From contig NZ_KB899726.1 of NCBI RefSeq assembly GCF_000378445.1, positions 1 to 55,609 of the forward strand: DNA of 55,609 nucleotides, given 5' to 3'. Made by a program: the position numbers and the translations under genes. Below the pieces are notes generated by a model, which saw nothing but the letters and a program-made list of their open reading frames with translations, searched no databases and was not told the DNA's origin. Origin of the DNA: Deinococcus aquatilis DSM 23025 (GTDB lineage: Bacteria > Deinococcota > Deinococci > Deinococcales > Deinococcaceae). Positions 1-8,460 of the stretch are shown piece by piece (the first letter of the stretch is position 1; each line of letters starts with the position of its first letter).

Positions 1-1
1 A

Positions 2-298
2 CACCAGCAGCAACTCATCGTTCTCTTGCTCGATCAGGCGGGCTGGCATACCAGCCAGAAACTCCAGGTGCCGCCGAATCTCTTCCTCTTGCCCTTTCCG
101 GCGTATACGCCGGAACTATCCCCCGCTGAACCCATGGTGACCAAGCTGAAGCTGCCCATCGCCAACCGGACGCTCAACACCCTTCAAGAGGTGGAGGATT
201 TGATCGCCGCAGAGTGTGTCCGGCTCCAGCACAACCCTCAGGAAGTTAAATCGCTGACCCTCTTCCCTGGGATCAAACATGTTTTGGACTCATTTTAA
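2..298 (+). CDS. IS630-family transposase, C-terminal part (cut by window edge)
   Basis: The frame is open to the left edge, so only the C-terminal ~98 residues are present. LDQAGWHTS matches the second catalytic Asp region of IS630/Tc1-type DDE transposases. PAYTPELSPAEP matches the region with the third acidic residue, although the Trp that usually follows is absent. It normally performs cut-and-paste transposition at TA sites. The stop falls at the point where a short inverted motif (AGCTCGTATGAGCT, about 298-311) begins, which may mark the element end. Whether the element is complete cannot be judged because the 5' part lies outside the window. Confidence 0.8.
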   Translation, partial: HQQQLIVLLLDQAGWHTSQKLQVPPNLFLLPFPAYTPELSPAEPMVTKLKLPIANRTLNTLQEVEDLIAAECVRLQHNPQEVKSLTLFPGIKHVLDSF

Positions 299-315
299 GC
301 TCGTATGAGCTGTTT

Positions 316-336
316 CCACGATCCACCCTCCACGAT
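316..336. repeat. Heptamer array (CCACGAT type)
   Basis: Three consecutive 7-base units, CCACGAT CCACCCT CCACGAT, lie between the transposase end and the DUF402 gene. The 7-base period matches other short arrays in this window. Confidence 0.55.
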
Positions 337-339
337 CTT

Positions 340-900
340 TCAGGTGTACGGGTCTTCCAGATACCGCCGCAGCACTCCCAGCGGCGCGTAGGTTCCCGCG
401 TGCAGTTCGGCTTCTACGGCCCGTGCCTGTGCCCACGTCGCTTCTGCCAGTTCGGGCGTCACCAGTCCCATGCTCACGGCCTCTTCCAAGTCGTCGGCAT
501 CGATGATGTTGGTGTGTGTTACGCCCCAGCCGCCCGCTTCCGGCTCCGCGATCACGTCCAGATACAGGTCGTCGTGCCACGGCAGGCCGTCTTCTCCGAT
601 GCCCTCGCCCGTGTGGATGTCCACATAAAACTGCACGGGCCGCTCCTGTTCGTTCAGTTGCACGGTCAGGGCGCTGCCCATCACGTTTTCTCCCCCTCCG
701 GTGGGGTGGGCACGCACCCAGCGAAAGCCGCTGTCCAGAATGCGCACTGTGCCTTCTCCGGTAGGTCGCGGCACATCCAGCGGCCTGATCACCGTGTGGG
801 CCGTGAAATCCAGAATCACGTAGCCCGGAACGGCGGTTCGGGTCTGGGTGTGGGCCGTTACGCGTGCCCACGGGCGAAGGTCAAAGATTTTGCGCTTCAT
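340..900 (-). CDS. DUF402 family protein
   Basis: This 186-residue protein fits the DUF402/FomD-like fold. It has a central block around residues 85-140 (VQFYVDIHTGEGIG, then LYLDVIAEP) typical of family members that bind a divalent metal and hydrolyse nucleotide-type phosphate bonds. The exact substrate is not known. The ATG at 900 lies 6 bases after a TAGGCT -10 box (907-912), so the mRNA is probably leaderless. It is divergent from the membrane protein starting at 932, with both promoters in about 30 bases. The family call is good; the function is inferred only at family level. Confidence 0.8.
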   Translation of the reverse strand: MKRKIFDLRPWARVTAHTQTRTAVPGYVILDFTAHTVIRPLDVPRPTGEGTVRILDSGFRWVRAHPTGGGENVMGSALTVQLNEQERPVQFYVDIHTGEGIGEDGLPWHDDLYLDVIAEPEAGGWGVTHTNIIDADDLEEAVSMGLVTPELAEATWAQARAVEAELHAGTYAPLGVLRRYLEDPYT

Positions 901-906
901 GCTCAG

Positions 907-912
907 AGCCTA
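907..912 (-). promoter_or_regulatory. -10 box, leaderless promoter of the DUF402 gene
   Basis: TAGGCT is followed by 6 bases and then ATG. There is no room for a Shine-Dalgarno site, so transcription should start at or next to the start codon. Confidence 0.55.
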
Positions 913-919
913 CTTCCCT

Positions 920-925
920 TACCAT
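920..925 (+). promoter_or_regulatory. -10 box, leaderless promoter of the gene at 932
   Basis: TACCAT is followed by 6 bases and then GTG at 932. This spacing is what selects GTG 932 over the upstream in-frame ATG 899. Confidence 0.5.
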
Positions 926-931
926 GCGGGC

Positions 932-1336
932 GTGAATGGAAGAACACGGAGCCTGCGCCTGGGGCTGAGTTTGCTGGGCATGGTGATCTTGCTGGGCGGT
1001 CTGGGTGCGTGGTGGAGTCAGCAGGAGCAGGCCCGCCAGCTCAGGCAGATTCAGACGCAGGAAGCCCAGCGCCAGGCCGATGCCGAACGCCTGATGCGGT
1101 CCGATCCGGTCCGGTTTCAGCATTACGTGCGCCAAGTTGCCATTGCCGCCGACGTGCTGGGCCAGGACGAGCGCGACGCTTCCGGCCCTTGCCTGAGCGT
1201 CAGCGGTTTTGAAAGTGGCGTGGGTGATCCGCCGCCCGAAACGGCAGCCTGCGTGATTCGGGATACGGGCAACGAGCCGCCCACCGTTCTCCTGACCCTG
1301 AAAGACGGACGGAAGTTTACCTGGCCTGCGGAGTAA
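932..1336 (+). CDS. Small single-TM membrane-anchored protein of unknown function
   Basis: The protein has about 134 residues. A basic N-terminus is followed by one hydrophobic segment (SLLGMVILLGGLGAWW, roughly residues 11-27), a Gln/Arg-rich likely coiled-coil stretch, and a polar C-terminal domain with two cysteines (GPCLSV and TAACVI) that could form a disulfide outside the membrane. I do not recognise the family. Start GTG 932 was chosen because of the -10 box 6 bases upstream; ATG 899 is an alternative. It faces purN tail to tail with a hairpin between them. Confidence 0.65.
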   Translation: MNGRTRSLRLGLSLLGMVILLGGLGAWWSQQEQARQLRQIQTQEAQRQADAERLMRSDPVRFQHYVRQVAIAADVLGQDERDASGPCLSVSGFESGVGDPPPETAACVIRDTGNEPPTVLLTLKDGRKFTWPAE

Positions 1337-1388
1337 GGAGGTCATCCGGGCAGGTTCCCAGAGTCCTCAAGTACGGAATTCAGAACTA

Positions 1389-1419
1389 GAGCCGACTGCC
1401 CTGCATGGTCAGTCGGCTC
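1389..1419. terminator. Bidirectional hairpin between convergent genes
   Basis: GAGCCGACTG (1389-1398) pairs perfectly with CAGTCGGCTC (1410-1419) across an 11-base loop. It sits between the ends of two convergent genes. No long T-run follows on either strand, so it may act as a barrier or RNA end-stabiliser rather than a strong intrinsic terminator. Confidence 0.55.
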
Positions 1420-1437
1420 CGAAATGTTTGAATGGAT

Positions 1438-2040
1438 TTAAGGCCCAGCAACCTGCGGGGTGCCTGACTCTTGCAGCTTCCTGAGGGCATGCAACATCAG
1501 GTCGCCCTCGGTGGCCTGTACGCGGGCTTTGAGGGTTTCTAGCGTATCTCCGGGTAGCACGGGCACCTGCGATTGCGCCAGCACTGGCCCTTCGTCTATG
1601 CCCTGCGTGACCAGATGGACGGTTGCGCCGCTTTGCGTATCTCCAGCGGCCAACACTGCCTCATGCACGCGGTCTCCGTACATGCCGCGCCCGCCGTGCC
1701 GGGGGAGCAGGCTGGGATGCACGTTCACCACCCGCCCCGCGAAATGCCCCAGCACACGCGGCCCCAACTCGCGCATATAGCCGCTGAGCACCAGGGTATC
1801 GGCCCCCGATTCCACCAGGAAGTCCAGAATGGCGGCGTCCAGTGCCTCATCGCTGGGGAAACGCGCCGAGCTGAGATGTGCCCACTTCAGGCCGGATTCC
1901 TGCGCCCACAGCAGCGCCGGAGAACGGCTGTTGTTGGAGGCCAGCGCCACCGGAAGGCCCTCCAACTGGCCCGCTGCACAGGCCGCCGCGATATGCCGGG
2001 CAGCGCTTCCGCCATGGGAGGCGAGAAAGGCGATCTTCAT
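1438..2040 (-). CDS. purN: Phosphoribosylglycinamide formyltransferase PurN
   Basis: GAR transformylase transfers the formyl group of 10-formyl-THF to glycinamide ribonucleotide, the third step of purine synthesis, in the cytosol. At 200 residues it is the usual family length. The catalytic triad is visible: Asn106 and His108 in NVHPSLLP and Asp149 in [10 protein letters not shown]. The N-terminus ([17 protein letters not shown]) is the phosphate-binding Rossmann start. Start 2040 was preferred because the upstream extension is encoded by the heptamer array and has no homology. No other purine gene is adjacent. Confidence 0.93.
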   Translation of the reverse strand: MKIAFLASHGGSAARHIAAACAAGQLEGLPVALASNNSRSPALLWAQESGLKWAHLSSARFPSDEALDAAILDFLVESGADTLVLSGYMRELGPRVLGHFAGRVVNVHPSLLPRHGGRGMYGDRVHEAVLAAGDTQSGATVHLVTQGIDEGPVLAQSQVPVLPGDTLETLKARVQATEGDLMLHALRKLQESGTPQVAGP

Positions 2041-2054
2041 CGGCGCTGTACGCC

Positions 2055-2116
2055 GTGAGTGGAGTGTGGAGTGTGGATCGTGGTTAGGGCGGTTTCCACG
2101 GTCCACGTTCCACGTT
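2055..2116. repeat. Heptamer array, two opposed halves
   Basis: Units GTGAGTG GAGTGTG GAGTGTG GATCGTG run from 2055 to 2082. CCACGGT CCACGTT CCACGTT run from 2096 to 2116. The second half has the complementary CCAC core, so the two halves could fold back on each other. The array lies between purN and the M20 dipeptidase gene. Confidence 0.6.
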
Positions 2117-3540
2117 CAGTCAGTCTCATGAACCTGTCCCAACTCCTGAAGCAGATAAGCCCCCGTCAGAATTCCGTTGTGGTAATCCTCCAGCGCAAAG
2201 CTTTCGTTAGGGGAGTGGGGCGCGTCTTCGTTCAGGCCGAAATCGACCAGCAGCACGGGCGCACCCAGAATGGAGCGGAAATCGGCCACGATGGGAATGC
2301 TGCCGCCCGTGCGGGCAAAAGCGGCGTCGCGGCCATAGACCCGCTTGAGGGCGCGGCCCGCCGCCTGCACAAACGGGGAATCGGCGTCTACCTTGATGGG
2401 CTGACCACCGTGCAGCGACTTGACTTCCACCTTCACGCCTTCGGGGGCGATGGTGGGCACGTAATCGGTGATGAGCTGCGTGATTCGTTCGGGGTCCTGC
2501 CCCGGCACCAGCCGCATGCTGACCTTGGCTCCGGCTTTGGCGGCAATTACAGTTTTGCTGCCCTCGCCCTGATAGCCACCCCAGATGCCGTTTACGTCCA
2601 GCGTGGGCCGCGCCCAGAGGCGTTCCAGAACGCTGTATCCGGCCTCTCCGGGCAGCGAGGGCACGCCGATGGAGGCGGCAAAAGCGGCGTCATCCTGCGG
2701 CAGTTTGGCCCACATTTCGCGCTCGGCGGGCGTGATTTCCTCCACGCCGTCATAGAAACCGGGGATGGTCACACGGCCCTGATCGTCCTTCAATTTGGCA
2801 ATGATTTCGGCCAGCGCATTGATGGGATTGGGGGCGGCCCCGCCGTAGCTCCCGCTGTGCAGGTCACGGTTTGCGCCCTGAACGTGAATCTCTACGTAGC
2901 TCAGACCGCGCAGGCCGTAGGTCACGGTGGGCACGTCGGGGGCAAAGCGGCTGCCATCGGAAATCACGATCACGTCGGCTTTCAGCGCCTCGGCGTTCTT
3001 GCGCAGGTAGGCGGCGAGGCTGGGGCTGCCCACCTCTTCCTCACCTTCCAGCAGGAATTTGACGTTGACGGGCAATTCACCCTGAGAAAGCAGCAGTTCC
3101 ACGCCGCGCACATGGGCATAGGCCTGCCCCTTGTCGTCGGTGCTGCCGCGTGCGTAGACCCGGCCATCTCGCACGGTGGGTTCGAAGGGTGGCGACACCC
3201 ATTCTTCCAGCGGGGCTTCGGGCTGCACGTCGTAATGGCCGTAGATCAGCACGGTGGGCTTGCTCGGGTCGGTCTGCTTCTGAGCAAAGACCACCGGGTG
3301 TCCGGCCACCGTCTGCCCGCTTTTGCCGGTATGAGAGGTGGCGTCCACCTGCACCGCAAAGCCCAGCGTTTCCAGCTTGGCCCGCAAAAACTCGGCGGTG
3401 CGGGCCATGTCGGGAATGTGGGCAGGGTCGGCGCTGACACTGGGAATCCGCAGCAGGTCAAACAGTTCGGCTTCCGAGCCAGCGCGGTCGAGGTGGGCCG
3501 AGAGGTCGGAAGAACCTGGCAGATGTTCAGAGCTGGTCAT
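2116..3540 (-). CDS. M20 family dipeptidase (metallopeptidase)
   Basis: This 474-residue cytosolic zinc peptidase resembles the CNDP/PepV-like dipeptidases of family M20. Metal-site motifs are visible: GHYDVQP, then GSTDDKGQ with the bridging Asp, then EGEEEVGS with the general-base Glu and a metal Glu. The dimerisation lid lies in the middle, and the closing HSPNE supplies the last His. It probably releases amino acids from dipeptides; Deinococcus grows proteolytically, so this fits. ATG 3540 was chosen over 3552 because TATGAT (3548-3553) lies 7 bases upstream as a leaderless promoter. Confidence 0.88.
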   Translation of the reverse strand: MTSSEHLPGSSDLSAHLDRAGSEAELFDLLRIPSVSADPAHIPDMARTAEFLRAKLETLGFAVQVDATSHTGKSGQTVAGHPVVFAQKQTDPSKPTVLIYGHYDVQPEAPLEEWVSPPFEPTVRDGRVYARGSTDDKGQAYAHVRGVELLLSQGELPVNVKFLLEGEEEVGSPSLAAYLRKNAEALKADVIVISDGSRFAPDVPTVTYGLRGLSYVEIHVQGANRDLHSGSYGGAAPNPINALAEIIAKLKDDQGRVTIPGFYDGVEEITPAEREMWAKLPQDDAAFAASIGVPSLPGEAGYSVLERLWARPTLDVNGIWGGYQGEGSKTVIAAKAGAKVSMRLVPGQDPERITQLITDYVPTIAPEGVKVEVKSLHGGQPIKVDADSPFVQAAGRALKRVYGRDAAFARTGGSIPIVADFRSILGAPVLLVDFGLNEDAPHSPNESFALEDYHNGILTGAYLLQELGQVHETD

Positions 3541-3639
3541 GCCCGGAATCATAGCGGGCGAGCGCTGCGGCGGGTTTGAGGGGTACGGAGAAGCCGCCTA
3601 TGTCCCTGTTTGCCGGACAGAACGTGCCAAACTCTGGGC

Positions 3640-4698
3640 ATGACGGACTGGTCTGATAACTCTTCTTCTCAGTCGGCTCCAGCCCAGACTTTTACAGAAG
3701 CATCGGGCCGCCGCGCCGATCTGGGCTTGTCAGGCGTCTTCGAATCCGAATCCCGCTTTCTGAACCGCGACGGCAGCTTCAATGCCCGCCGCGCCGGGTT
3801 GGGGCGCAGGGCCTTCAGCGCCTACACCGACCTGCTGACCATGCGCTGGCCCGTCTTTTCGGCGGTGTCTCTGGCCCTGTATCTGCTGCTCAATGCCCTG
3901 TTCGGGCTGCTGTATTTTCTGCTTGGCCCCAGCGCCCTCAGCGAGATGCCCAGCGGCACGGGGGCGCGGCTGCTGGCCTGTTTTTTCTTTTCGGTGCAGA
4001 CCTTCGGCACCATCGGTTTTGGTCATGTGTACCCCAGTACGCTGGCGGCCAATGCGCTGGTCACGCTGGAAGCGTTCGTGGGCCTGATGGGCGTCGCTCT
4101 GGTCACGGGCGTGCTGTTTGCACGGTTTTCGCGGCCCACACACCGCATTCTGTTCAGTCATCACGCCATCATTGCCCCGCATGTGCGGCCCGACAACACT
4201 CTGGGCCGCGCCCTGATGCTGCGGATTATGAACGGGCGGCGCACCGATCTGCTGGACGTGAGCGCCGAAGTGATCCTGACCCTGCGCGACGCTGCGGCGA
4301 CGGCGGCTCTGGCCGACAGCACCCATCCAACTGGGAACAAAGGTTTAGCGGGCCGCACCTTTCATACGCTGAAGCTGGAGCGTCACCGCGTGACTTTTTT
4401 TCCGCTGGCGTGGACGATTGTGCATCCCATAGACGAACACAGCCCCTTTTACGGCCTGGAACTGCCCGATCTTTTGCGGCAGGAAGCGGAATTAATTGTT
4501 GTGTTGCGGGCCACCGAGGAAGCCAGCCAGCAGAGCATTCAGGCCCGCAGCAGCTACCACGCCACCGAAATGCGTTCGGGGCACCGATTCGCCTCTATGT
4601 ATGTGCGCGAAGCTGGGCAGTTGGCCGTCGATGCCCGCCGCCTGCACGACCTCCAGCCCGCCGACCTGCCGCCGTTTGAGGCCCGACCTGAAAGTTGA
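3640..4698 (+). CDS. Inward-rectifier potassium channel (KirBac type)
   Basis: The 352-residue protein has two TM helices (about 73-97 and 135-161) around a pore loop with the selectivity filter TIGFG at 124-128. KirBacs usually have TIGYG; Phe for Tyr is a tolerated variant. ARFSRP after the second helix matches the KirBac gating linker, and the rest is the immunoglobulin-like C-terminal domain. The slide-helix region precedes TM1. It would let K+ move through the inner membrane. Start ATG 3640 is preferred to 3610; a weak -10 (CAAACT) lies 6 bases upstream. Confidence 0.9.
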   Translation: MTDWSDNSSSQSAPAQTFTEASGRRADLGLSGVFESESRFLNRDGSFNARRAGLGRRAFSAYTDLLTMRWPVFSAVSLALYLLLNALFGLLYFLLGPSALSEMPSGTGARLLACFFFSVQTFGTIGFGHVYPSTLAANALVTLEAFVGLMGVALVTGVLFARFSRPTHRILFSHHAIIAPHVRPDNTLGRALMLRIMNGRRTDLLDVSAEVILTLRDAAATAALADSTHPTGNKGLAGRTFHTLKLERHRVTFFPLAWTIVHPIDEHSPFYGLELPDLLRQEAELIVVLRATEEASQQSIQARSSYHATEMRSGHRFASMYVREAGQLAVDARRLHDLQPADLPPFEARPES

Positions 4699-4758
4699 GT
4701 CGGAAGTGCTCAGGAACATGCTGCCGGGTCAGCCCTGATCTCCGTTACGGTCAGCAAT

Positions 4759-4779
4759 CTTGCTTCAGGTATACTCAGG
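4759..4779 (+). promoter_or_regulatory. HAIR-like operator upstream of the HspR-type repressor
   Basis: CTTGCTT-N7-ACTCAGG matches the HspR-binding HAIR consensus CTTGAGT-N7-ACTCAAG at 11 of 14 arm positions with the exact 7-base spacer. It overlaps the -10 box TATACT (4770-4775) of the gene that encodes the repressor, so bound protein would block its own promoter. That is autoregulation by inference. Confidence 0.65.
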
Positions 4780-4785
4780 GAAGGT

Positions 4786-5547
4786 ATGGCAAATCAGTCC
4801 AAGCATCGTCCGGTCTACGTGATTTCTGTCGCGGCAGAGCTGGTGGATATGCATCCGCAGACGCTCCGTCTGTACGAGCGCAAAGGCCTGATCCGTCCGG
4901 GCCGCAGCACCGGCAAGACCCGCCTCTACAGTGAGCGTGACATCGAGCATCTGCGCGAAATCCGTCGCCTGACTCAGGAACTCGGCGTGAATCTGGCGGG
5001 CGTTGAGGAAGTCATGCGCCTTCAGCACGAACTGGATGATATGCAGGGCGAGTTCGAGGCCGAAATCGAGCGCATCGAGGGCGAACTGCGCGAGCAGGTG
5101 CAGCAAAAAGCCCTGCCTGCCCCCGGAGAAAAGCTGGACCCGCGTGACCGTCCCGTGTACGTGATCTCCATTGCCGCCGAACTGGTGGACATGCACCCGC
5201 AAACGCTGCGCCTGTACGAGCGCAAGCAACTGATCCGGCCCGGACGCAGTAGCGGCAAGACCCGGCTGTACAGCGAGCGCGACATCGAGCATCTGCGCGA
5301 GATCCGCCGCCTCACTCAGGAACTCGGCGTGAATCTGGCAGGCGTCGAGGAAATTATGCGGCTCCGGCACGCGCTGGACGGCGCACGCACGCATCTGGAA
5401 GGCAACGTGCGGAAGTTGCAGGACGACATCACCGAGCGCATGACCCTGTGGCGCGAATTGCCTTCCCCCGAAGAGGGCGGCACAGACAACGGGTCGGCAG
5501 AGCATGACGGGCCTCAGCCTGTGCCCGCCCTTCAGGGCGAAGGTTGA
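4786..5547 (+). CDS. hspR: HspR-type MerR-family heat-shock repressor with two tandem repressor units
   Basis: The protein has 253 residues, about twice the usual HspR length of ~120-150. Residues 8-81 and 122-195 are two nearly identical MerR/HspR helix-turn-helix units (RPVYVIS...[18 protein letters not shown]...[22 protein letters not shown]). They differ at only a handful of positions, although many codons differ silently. A charged coiled-coil linker (~82-120) joins them and an acidic tail follows. HspR represses dnaK/clpB-type heat-shock genes at HAIR elements, and one such element overlaps this gene's own promoter. A -10 box 10 bases before ATG and no useful Shine-Dalgarno site suggest a near-leaderless mRNA. 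A single-chain pseudo-dimer is inferred. Confidence 0.85.
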   Translation: MANQSKHRPVYVISVAAELVDMHPQTLRLYERKGLIRPGRSTGKTRLYSERDIEHLREIRRLTQELGVNLAGVEEVMRLQHELDDMQGEFEAEIERIEGELREQVQQKALPAPGEKLDPRDRPVYVISIAAELVDMHPQTLRLYERKQLIRPGRSSGKTRLYSERDIEHLREIRRLTQELGVNLAGVEEIMRLRHALDGARTHLEGNVRKLQDDITERMTLWRELPSPEEGGTDNGSAEHDGPQPVPALQGEG

Positions 5548-5713
5548 TGCCGCCTAGAAGAGTGCACGCAGCCCGGACACGGACTTGTGGTCATTTGCGA
5601 CAATCAGCCGATGGGACAACTGCCAAGCGGAGCGAGAGGCAAAGGCCACGAACTGGCGGTCAGGGACGGCTGTGCAGTGTCTCCGTGGATGGTCGGGAAC
5701 CGGAGCAAGTCCG

Positions 5714-5719
5714 TATTAC
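5714..5719 (+). promoter_or_regulatory. Probable -10 box for the phosphatase at 5794
   Basis: TATTAC lies about 75 bases before the start codon, and a GAGGGA Shine-Dalgarno-like stretch stands ~10 bases before ATG 5794. This gene therefore seems to have a conventional leader, unlike most of its neighbours. The 246 bases between the hspR-type gene and this gene hold no convincing gene. Confidence 0.35.
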
Positions 5720-5793
5720 ACTCTGGGGCGTGCCGAGCGTTTTCGCTGACGTCGTTTCTTCTCGTGAACCGCTTCCGATGAGGGAACCGACTC

Positions 5794-6633
5794 ATGCCTG
5801 ACCTCTGGGTGGTCGGTGATATTCACGGCGCTTACGACAAGGTACGGGCCATCTTGCTGCGGGCGGGCCTGATCGATTTTGACGGTGCCTGGACAGCAGG
5901 TGACGCCCACCTGGTCTTTCTGGGCGATTACATGGACCGGGGGCCGGACGGCCTGGGCGTGGTGCGCTTCGTGCGGAATCTGGAAATTCAGGCGCGGCTG
6001 GCGGGCGGTCAGGTCACGGCGCTGCTGGGCAACCATGAGGTGATGTTTCTGGCGGCGCAGCGCTTTCGGCGGACCGACCCGGATGACCAGTACGGTTTCA
6101 CGGATTACTGGATCAGCAACGGCGGTCAGACCCGAGACGCGGCCCGGATGGAGGCGGGCGACCACGCCTGGCTCAGCGAACGTCCGGCACTGGCCCGCGC
6201 AGGCAACTGGCTGCTGATGCACGCCGACACGCGCATGTACACCCGCTTCGGCAGCACCATCGAAGAAATCAACGCCGCCATTCAGGCTGTGCTGCATACC
6301 AACGACCCCGAAGCCTGGGGCAGCTTTGCCAATGCCTTCGCCGACCGGTTCGCCTTCGCACTCAACGGCGGAGAAAAGTCCGCGTGGCAGGTCTTACGCA
6401 CCCTCGGCGGAGACCGGCTGGTGCATGGGCACACGCCCGTCTACATCCTGCTGGACGAGAATATGCACGGCCCCACCCTCGGCCCCGGCGCACCGATTCC
6501 CTACGCGGGGCGGCTGTGCGTGGCGATGGACAGTGGCATGGCCTACCGTGACGACGCCGGATTCATAGCGCGGCTGGATGCCACTGGGATTGCCGAAGTG
6601 GTCACTTTTCCAAGCGGTGCGCCGCTGCACTGA
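5794..6633 (+). CDS. PPP-type metallophosphoesterase (serine/threonine phosphatase-like)
   Basis: This 279-residue calcineurin-like phosphoesterase has the full PPP signature: GDIHG (8-12), GDYMDRG (44-50) and GNHE (80-83), plus later histidines in LLMHAD and VHGHTP that complete the two-metal site. The DRG in the second motif is typical of protein phosphatases and ApaH-like enzymes. The substrate could be phosphoproteins or dinucleoside polyphosphates, and the sequence does not decide this. A second, more divergent phosphatase lies at 10755. Confidence 0.85.
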   Translation: MPDLWVVGDIHGAYDKVRAILLRAGLIDFDGAWTAGDAHLVFLGDYMDRGPDGLGVVRFVRNLEIQARLAGGQVTALLGNHEVMFLAAQRFRRTDPDDQYGFTDYWISNGGQTRDAARMEAGDHAWLSERPALARAGNWLLMHADTRMYTRFGSTIEEINAAIQAVLHTNDPEAWGSFANAFADRFAFALNGGEKSAWQVLRTLGGDRLVHGHTPVYILLDENMHGPTLGPGAPIPYAGRLCVAMDSGMAYRDDAGFIARLDATGIAEVVTFPSGAPLH

Positions 6634-6676
6634 GGGGCAGCCGATCAGAGGGCGTGCGGGTCAGATTGCAGGAACC

Positions 6677-6710
6677 AAAAAAAACCCCGCGTGGAGTGTC
6701 TCCAGCGGGG
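6677..6710 (-). terminator. Intrinsic terminator
   Basis: CCCCGC-G-TGGAG pairs with CTCCA-GCGGGG around a TGT loop with one bulged base. On the minus strand the stem is followed by eight Ts, the classic form. It ends the small frameshifted gene at 6734-7052. Confidence 0.8.
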
Positions 6711-6733
6711 GTCAGGTGCGGTGGTAGGGATTC

Positions 6734-7052
6734 TCAGCATGCTTTACGGGTGCGAACTGGGCCGAGCGTACCGTAACCGTGTGCGTGCAGGGCGTGAATA
6801 AGGTCGGCAGCGTCCTGGTGTGCATCTACTGGCCTGGCTTCCAGAGGTGGCGTCTCCGAGTCGGGCCACGGGCCACACGCGCAGTTGCCAGCCAGCCAGG
6901 GCGGGGGCAGTGGGCAGGCTGTCCGGCGTGGTGATTTCCAGCACGAAGGTGCCGAACAGGGCCGGGTCAGACTGGGCCACGCGGGGCAGGGCAGGAGCGG
7001 CATCAAAGAGGGGCATCGGGGCAACGGCGGGACGGGGAGCACGGTAAGTCAT
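6734..7052 (-). pseudogene. Small unknown gene with an apparent one-base frameshift
   Basis: ATG 7052 has a strong GGAGG Shine-Dalgarno site. The first ~70 codons (MTYRAPRPAVAPMPLFDAAP... to WPVARLGD) read well. The sensible C-terminus (EARPVDAHQDAADLIHALHA...) is in the next frame, after about 6850. The joined length of 319 bases is one more than a multiple of three, consistent with a single extra base. It is divergent from a LysR regulator and ends at a good terminator, so it was or is a real gene. The family is not recognised. A sequencing error, a decayed gene and programmed frameshifting are all possible. Confidence 0.55.
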
Positions 7053-7168
7053 GGGTGAAACCTCCTGCCAGTAGCTTGCGCTCATTTGCTCTCACAGGAC
7101 ATCGGCAGCGTGCTGGACGGACGGACTGCGGCATCGGGTTCACCGATGGGTGCGGGACAAATGGGATT

Positions 7169-7174
7169 TAGAAT
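7169..7174 (+). promoter_or_regulatory. -10 box, leaderless promoter of the LysR gene
   Basis: TAGAAT is followed by 5 bases and then ATG 7180, which picks this start over the upstream in-frame ATG 7150. Confidence 0.55.
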
Positions 7175-7179
7175 GTCTT

Positions 7180-8232
7180 ATGAGCCAACGCCGTCAGCCA
7201 GCGCCCTCCGTGAATTCGGTGACCGAGCCTGTGCTGGGGCCGGGGCAATCCACACAGCCTCAAACCTCACAGACCCACCCCACACACTCTCAGCCCACGC
7301 TGGCCCAGTTGCGGGCGCTGCTGCTGGTAGCGGGGGCAGGCGGATTTGGTGAAGCGGCAGCTGAGGCCGGGGTGTCTCAGTCGAGCCTCAGCGAAGCGGT
7401 GAGCAAGCTGGAAACGGCGGTGGGCCGACCGCTGCTGCGCCGGACGCCAGGCGGAACCGTGCCCACGGCGGCGGGACTGCGGGTGCTGGTACATGCTCGC
7501 GCAGCTGTGCAGGCCGCTGCCGATGTGCTGCTGGCCGCTCAGGATGAAGGCGCACTGTCGGGCCGCCTGCGCCTGTCGTCGTTCCGCTCCACGGCCACAC
7601 ATCTGCTGCCGCCCGCGCTGTCGGCTTTCCGCTCGCTTTATCCGGGCGTGACCGTGATGTTGCTGGACAGCGAGGCGCAGGGTGGCAGTGAATCGGCGGT
7701 GCGGGCGGGCCGGGTCGATCTGTCGGTGGTGGTGGGGCGGCAGGTGCCGGGGCTGCTGCTGACGCCGCTGGCCGAAGACGAATACCTGTACGTGGCTCCC
7801 GAAAGTCGCGGTCTGCACCCGGTGTCGTGGGCCGATCTGGCCGCCGCACCCATGATCTTGCCCCCCCACCGCGACCCCTGTTTCGAGCGGGTGCGCGGCT
7901 ACCTCGAAGCCCACGCCATCGCCCTGACCGACCTGATGGAAGTCGAGCAGGACAGCGTAACCCTGAGCATGGTGCGCTACGGGCTGGGCATTACCGTGAT
8001 GCCCCGGCTGGCGCTGTCGCCGCTGCCTTCCGGCCTGATCGCCCTGCCACTGCCAGAGCCGTTGGCGCGTCCTCTGTCGCTGGCCGTACTGCCCCAGCGG
8101 GCGGGCCTGCCGTTGGTGCGGGCCTTTACACGGGTGCTGCTGGACAGCGTGCAGGCGCAGGCCGCCCTGACTCTCTCCGTGCCGGAAGTGGTGGCACCGG
8201 GGGGCAAAGTGGCCGAGCGGGTCAGGCATTGA
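7180..8232 (+). CDS. LysR-family transcriptional regulator
   Basis: The protein has 350 residues. After a Pro/Ser/Gln-rich N-terminal extension of ~35 residues comes the LysR winged helix-turn-helix (TLAQLRALLLVAGAGGFGEAAAEAGVSQSSLSEAVSKLE). The periplasmic-binding-protein-like effector domain follows, starting near SGRLRLSSFRS. The extension is unusual because LysR proteins normally begin at the helix-turn-helix. It is divergent from the small frameshifted gene at 6734, the normal position of a LysR target, so that gene may be under its control. The effector is unknown. Confidence 0.88.
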   Translation: MSQRRQPAPSVNSVTEPVLGPGQSTQPQTSQTHPTHSQPTLAQLRALLLVAGAGGFGEAAAEAGVSQSSLSEAVSKLETAVGRPLLRRTPGGTVPTAAGLRVLVHARAAVQAAADVLLAAQDEGALSGRLRLSSFRSTATHLLPPALSAFRSLYPGVTVMLLDSEAQGGSESAVRAGRVDLSVVVGRQVPGLLLTPLAEDEYLYVAPESRGLHPVSWADLAAAPMILPPHRDPCFERVRGYLEAHAIALTDLMEVEQDSVTLSMVRYGLGITVMPRLALSPLPSGLIALPLPEPLARPLSLAVLPQRAGLPLVRAFTRVLLDSVQAQAALTLSVPEVVAPGGKVAERVRH

Positions 8233-8275
8233 AGGACTGGAATTCACTGTTCAAGACACATCGGCATTGCACGTA

Positions 8276-8350
8276 AACCCCCCTTAAAGGGGAGCACAAC
8301 AGCCCTAGTCCCCACCTCTAAGGGGGGCGTTGCAAAGCAACGGGGGGTTC
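8276..8350. repeat. REP-like palindromic repeat (copy 1)
   Basis: CCCCTTAAAGGGGAG is followed by CTAAGGGGGGCGTTGCAAAG and then CAACGGGGGGTT. The inner part folds as CGTTGC/GCAACG. The same unit recurs at about 21655-21700 and, in inverted form, at 54893-54942. It sits between the LysR gene and the cysS leader. Confidence 0.6.
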
Positions 8351-8400
8351 ACACGATCCTGATTCCCCACGCCCCGCCGTCCTTGTCTGCCGGACTTTGC

Positions 8401-8406
8401 TAGAGT
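8401..8406 (+). promoter_or_regulatory. -10 box of the cysS leader transcript
   Basis: TAGAGT lies 6 bases before the leader-peptide ATG (8413), so the leader RNA probably starts at that ATG. Confidence 0.55.
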
Positions 8407-8412
8407 AGCCAC

Positions 8413-8460
8413 ATGAAGCGCGTGCCTGCCCCGATGCTGTGTTGTCTGCCCCTGCGGTAA
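8413..8460 (+). CDS. cysS leader peptide (MKRVPAPMLCCLPLR)
   Basis: This 15-codon ORF has tandem Cys codons TGT TGT at 8440-8445, a very rare pair in a short random ORF. It lies immediately upstream of a terminator hairpin and then of cysteinyl-tRNA synthetase. Ribosome stalling at the Cys codons when charged tRNA-Cys is scarce would allow read-through into cysS, the logic of amino-acid attenuators. It starts 6 bases after a -10 box, so translation is probably leaderless. It has the same 16-codon length as the trp leader at 39914. Confidence 0.7.
   Translation: MKRVPAPMLCCLPLR

Noticed and set aside
2059..3579. Long plus-strand ORF (506 codons) opposite the M20 peptidase
   Set aside because: It is the antisense shadow of a strongly conserved peptidase gene, with Gly/His-rich translation and no domain.
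3610..3639. Earlier start for the KirBac channel
   Set aside because: The added 10 residues have no support, and the ATG at 3640 has the leaderless spacing.
5544..5801. Short ORFs between the hspR-type gene and the phosphatase
   Set aside because: They overlap each other, lack ribosome sites and have no conserved features.
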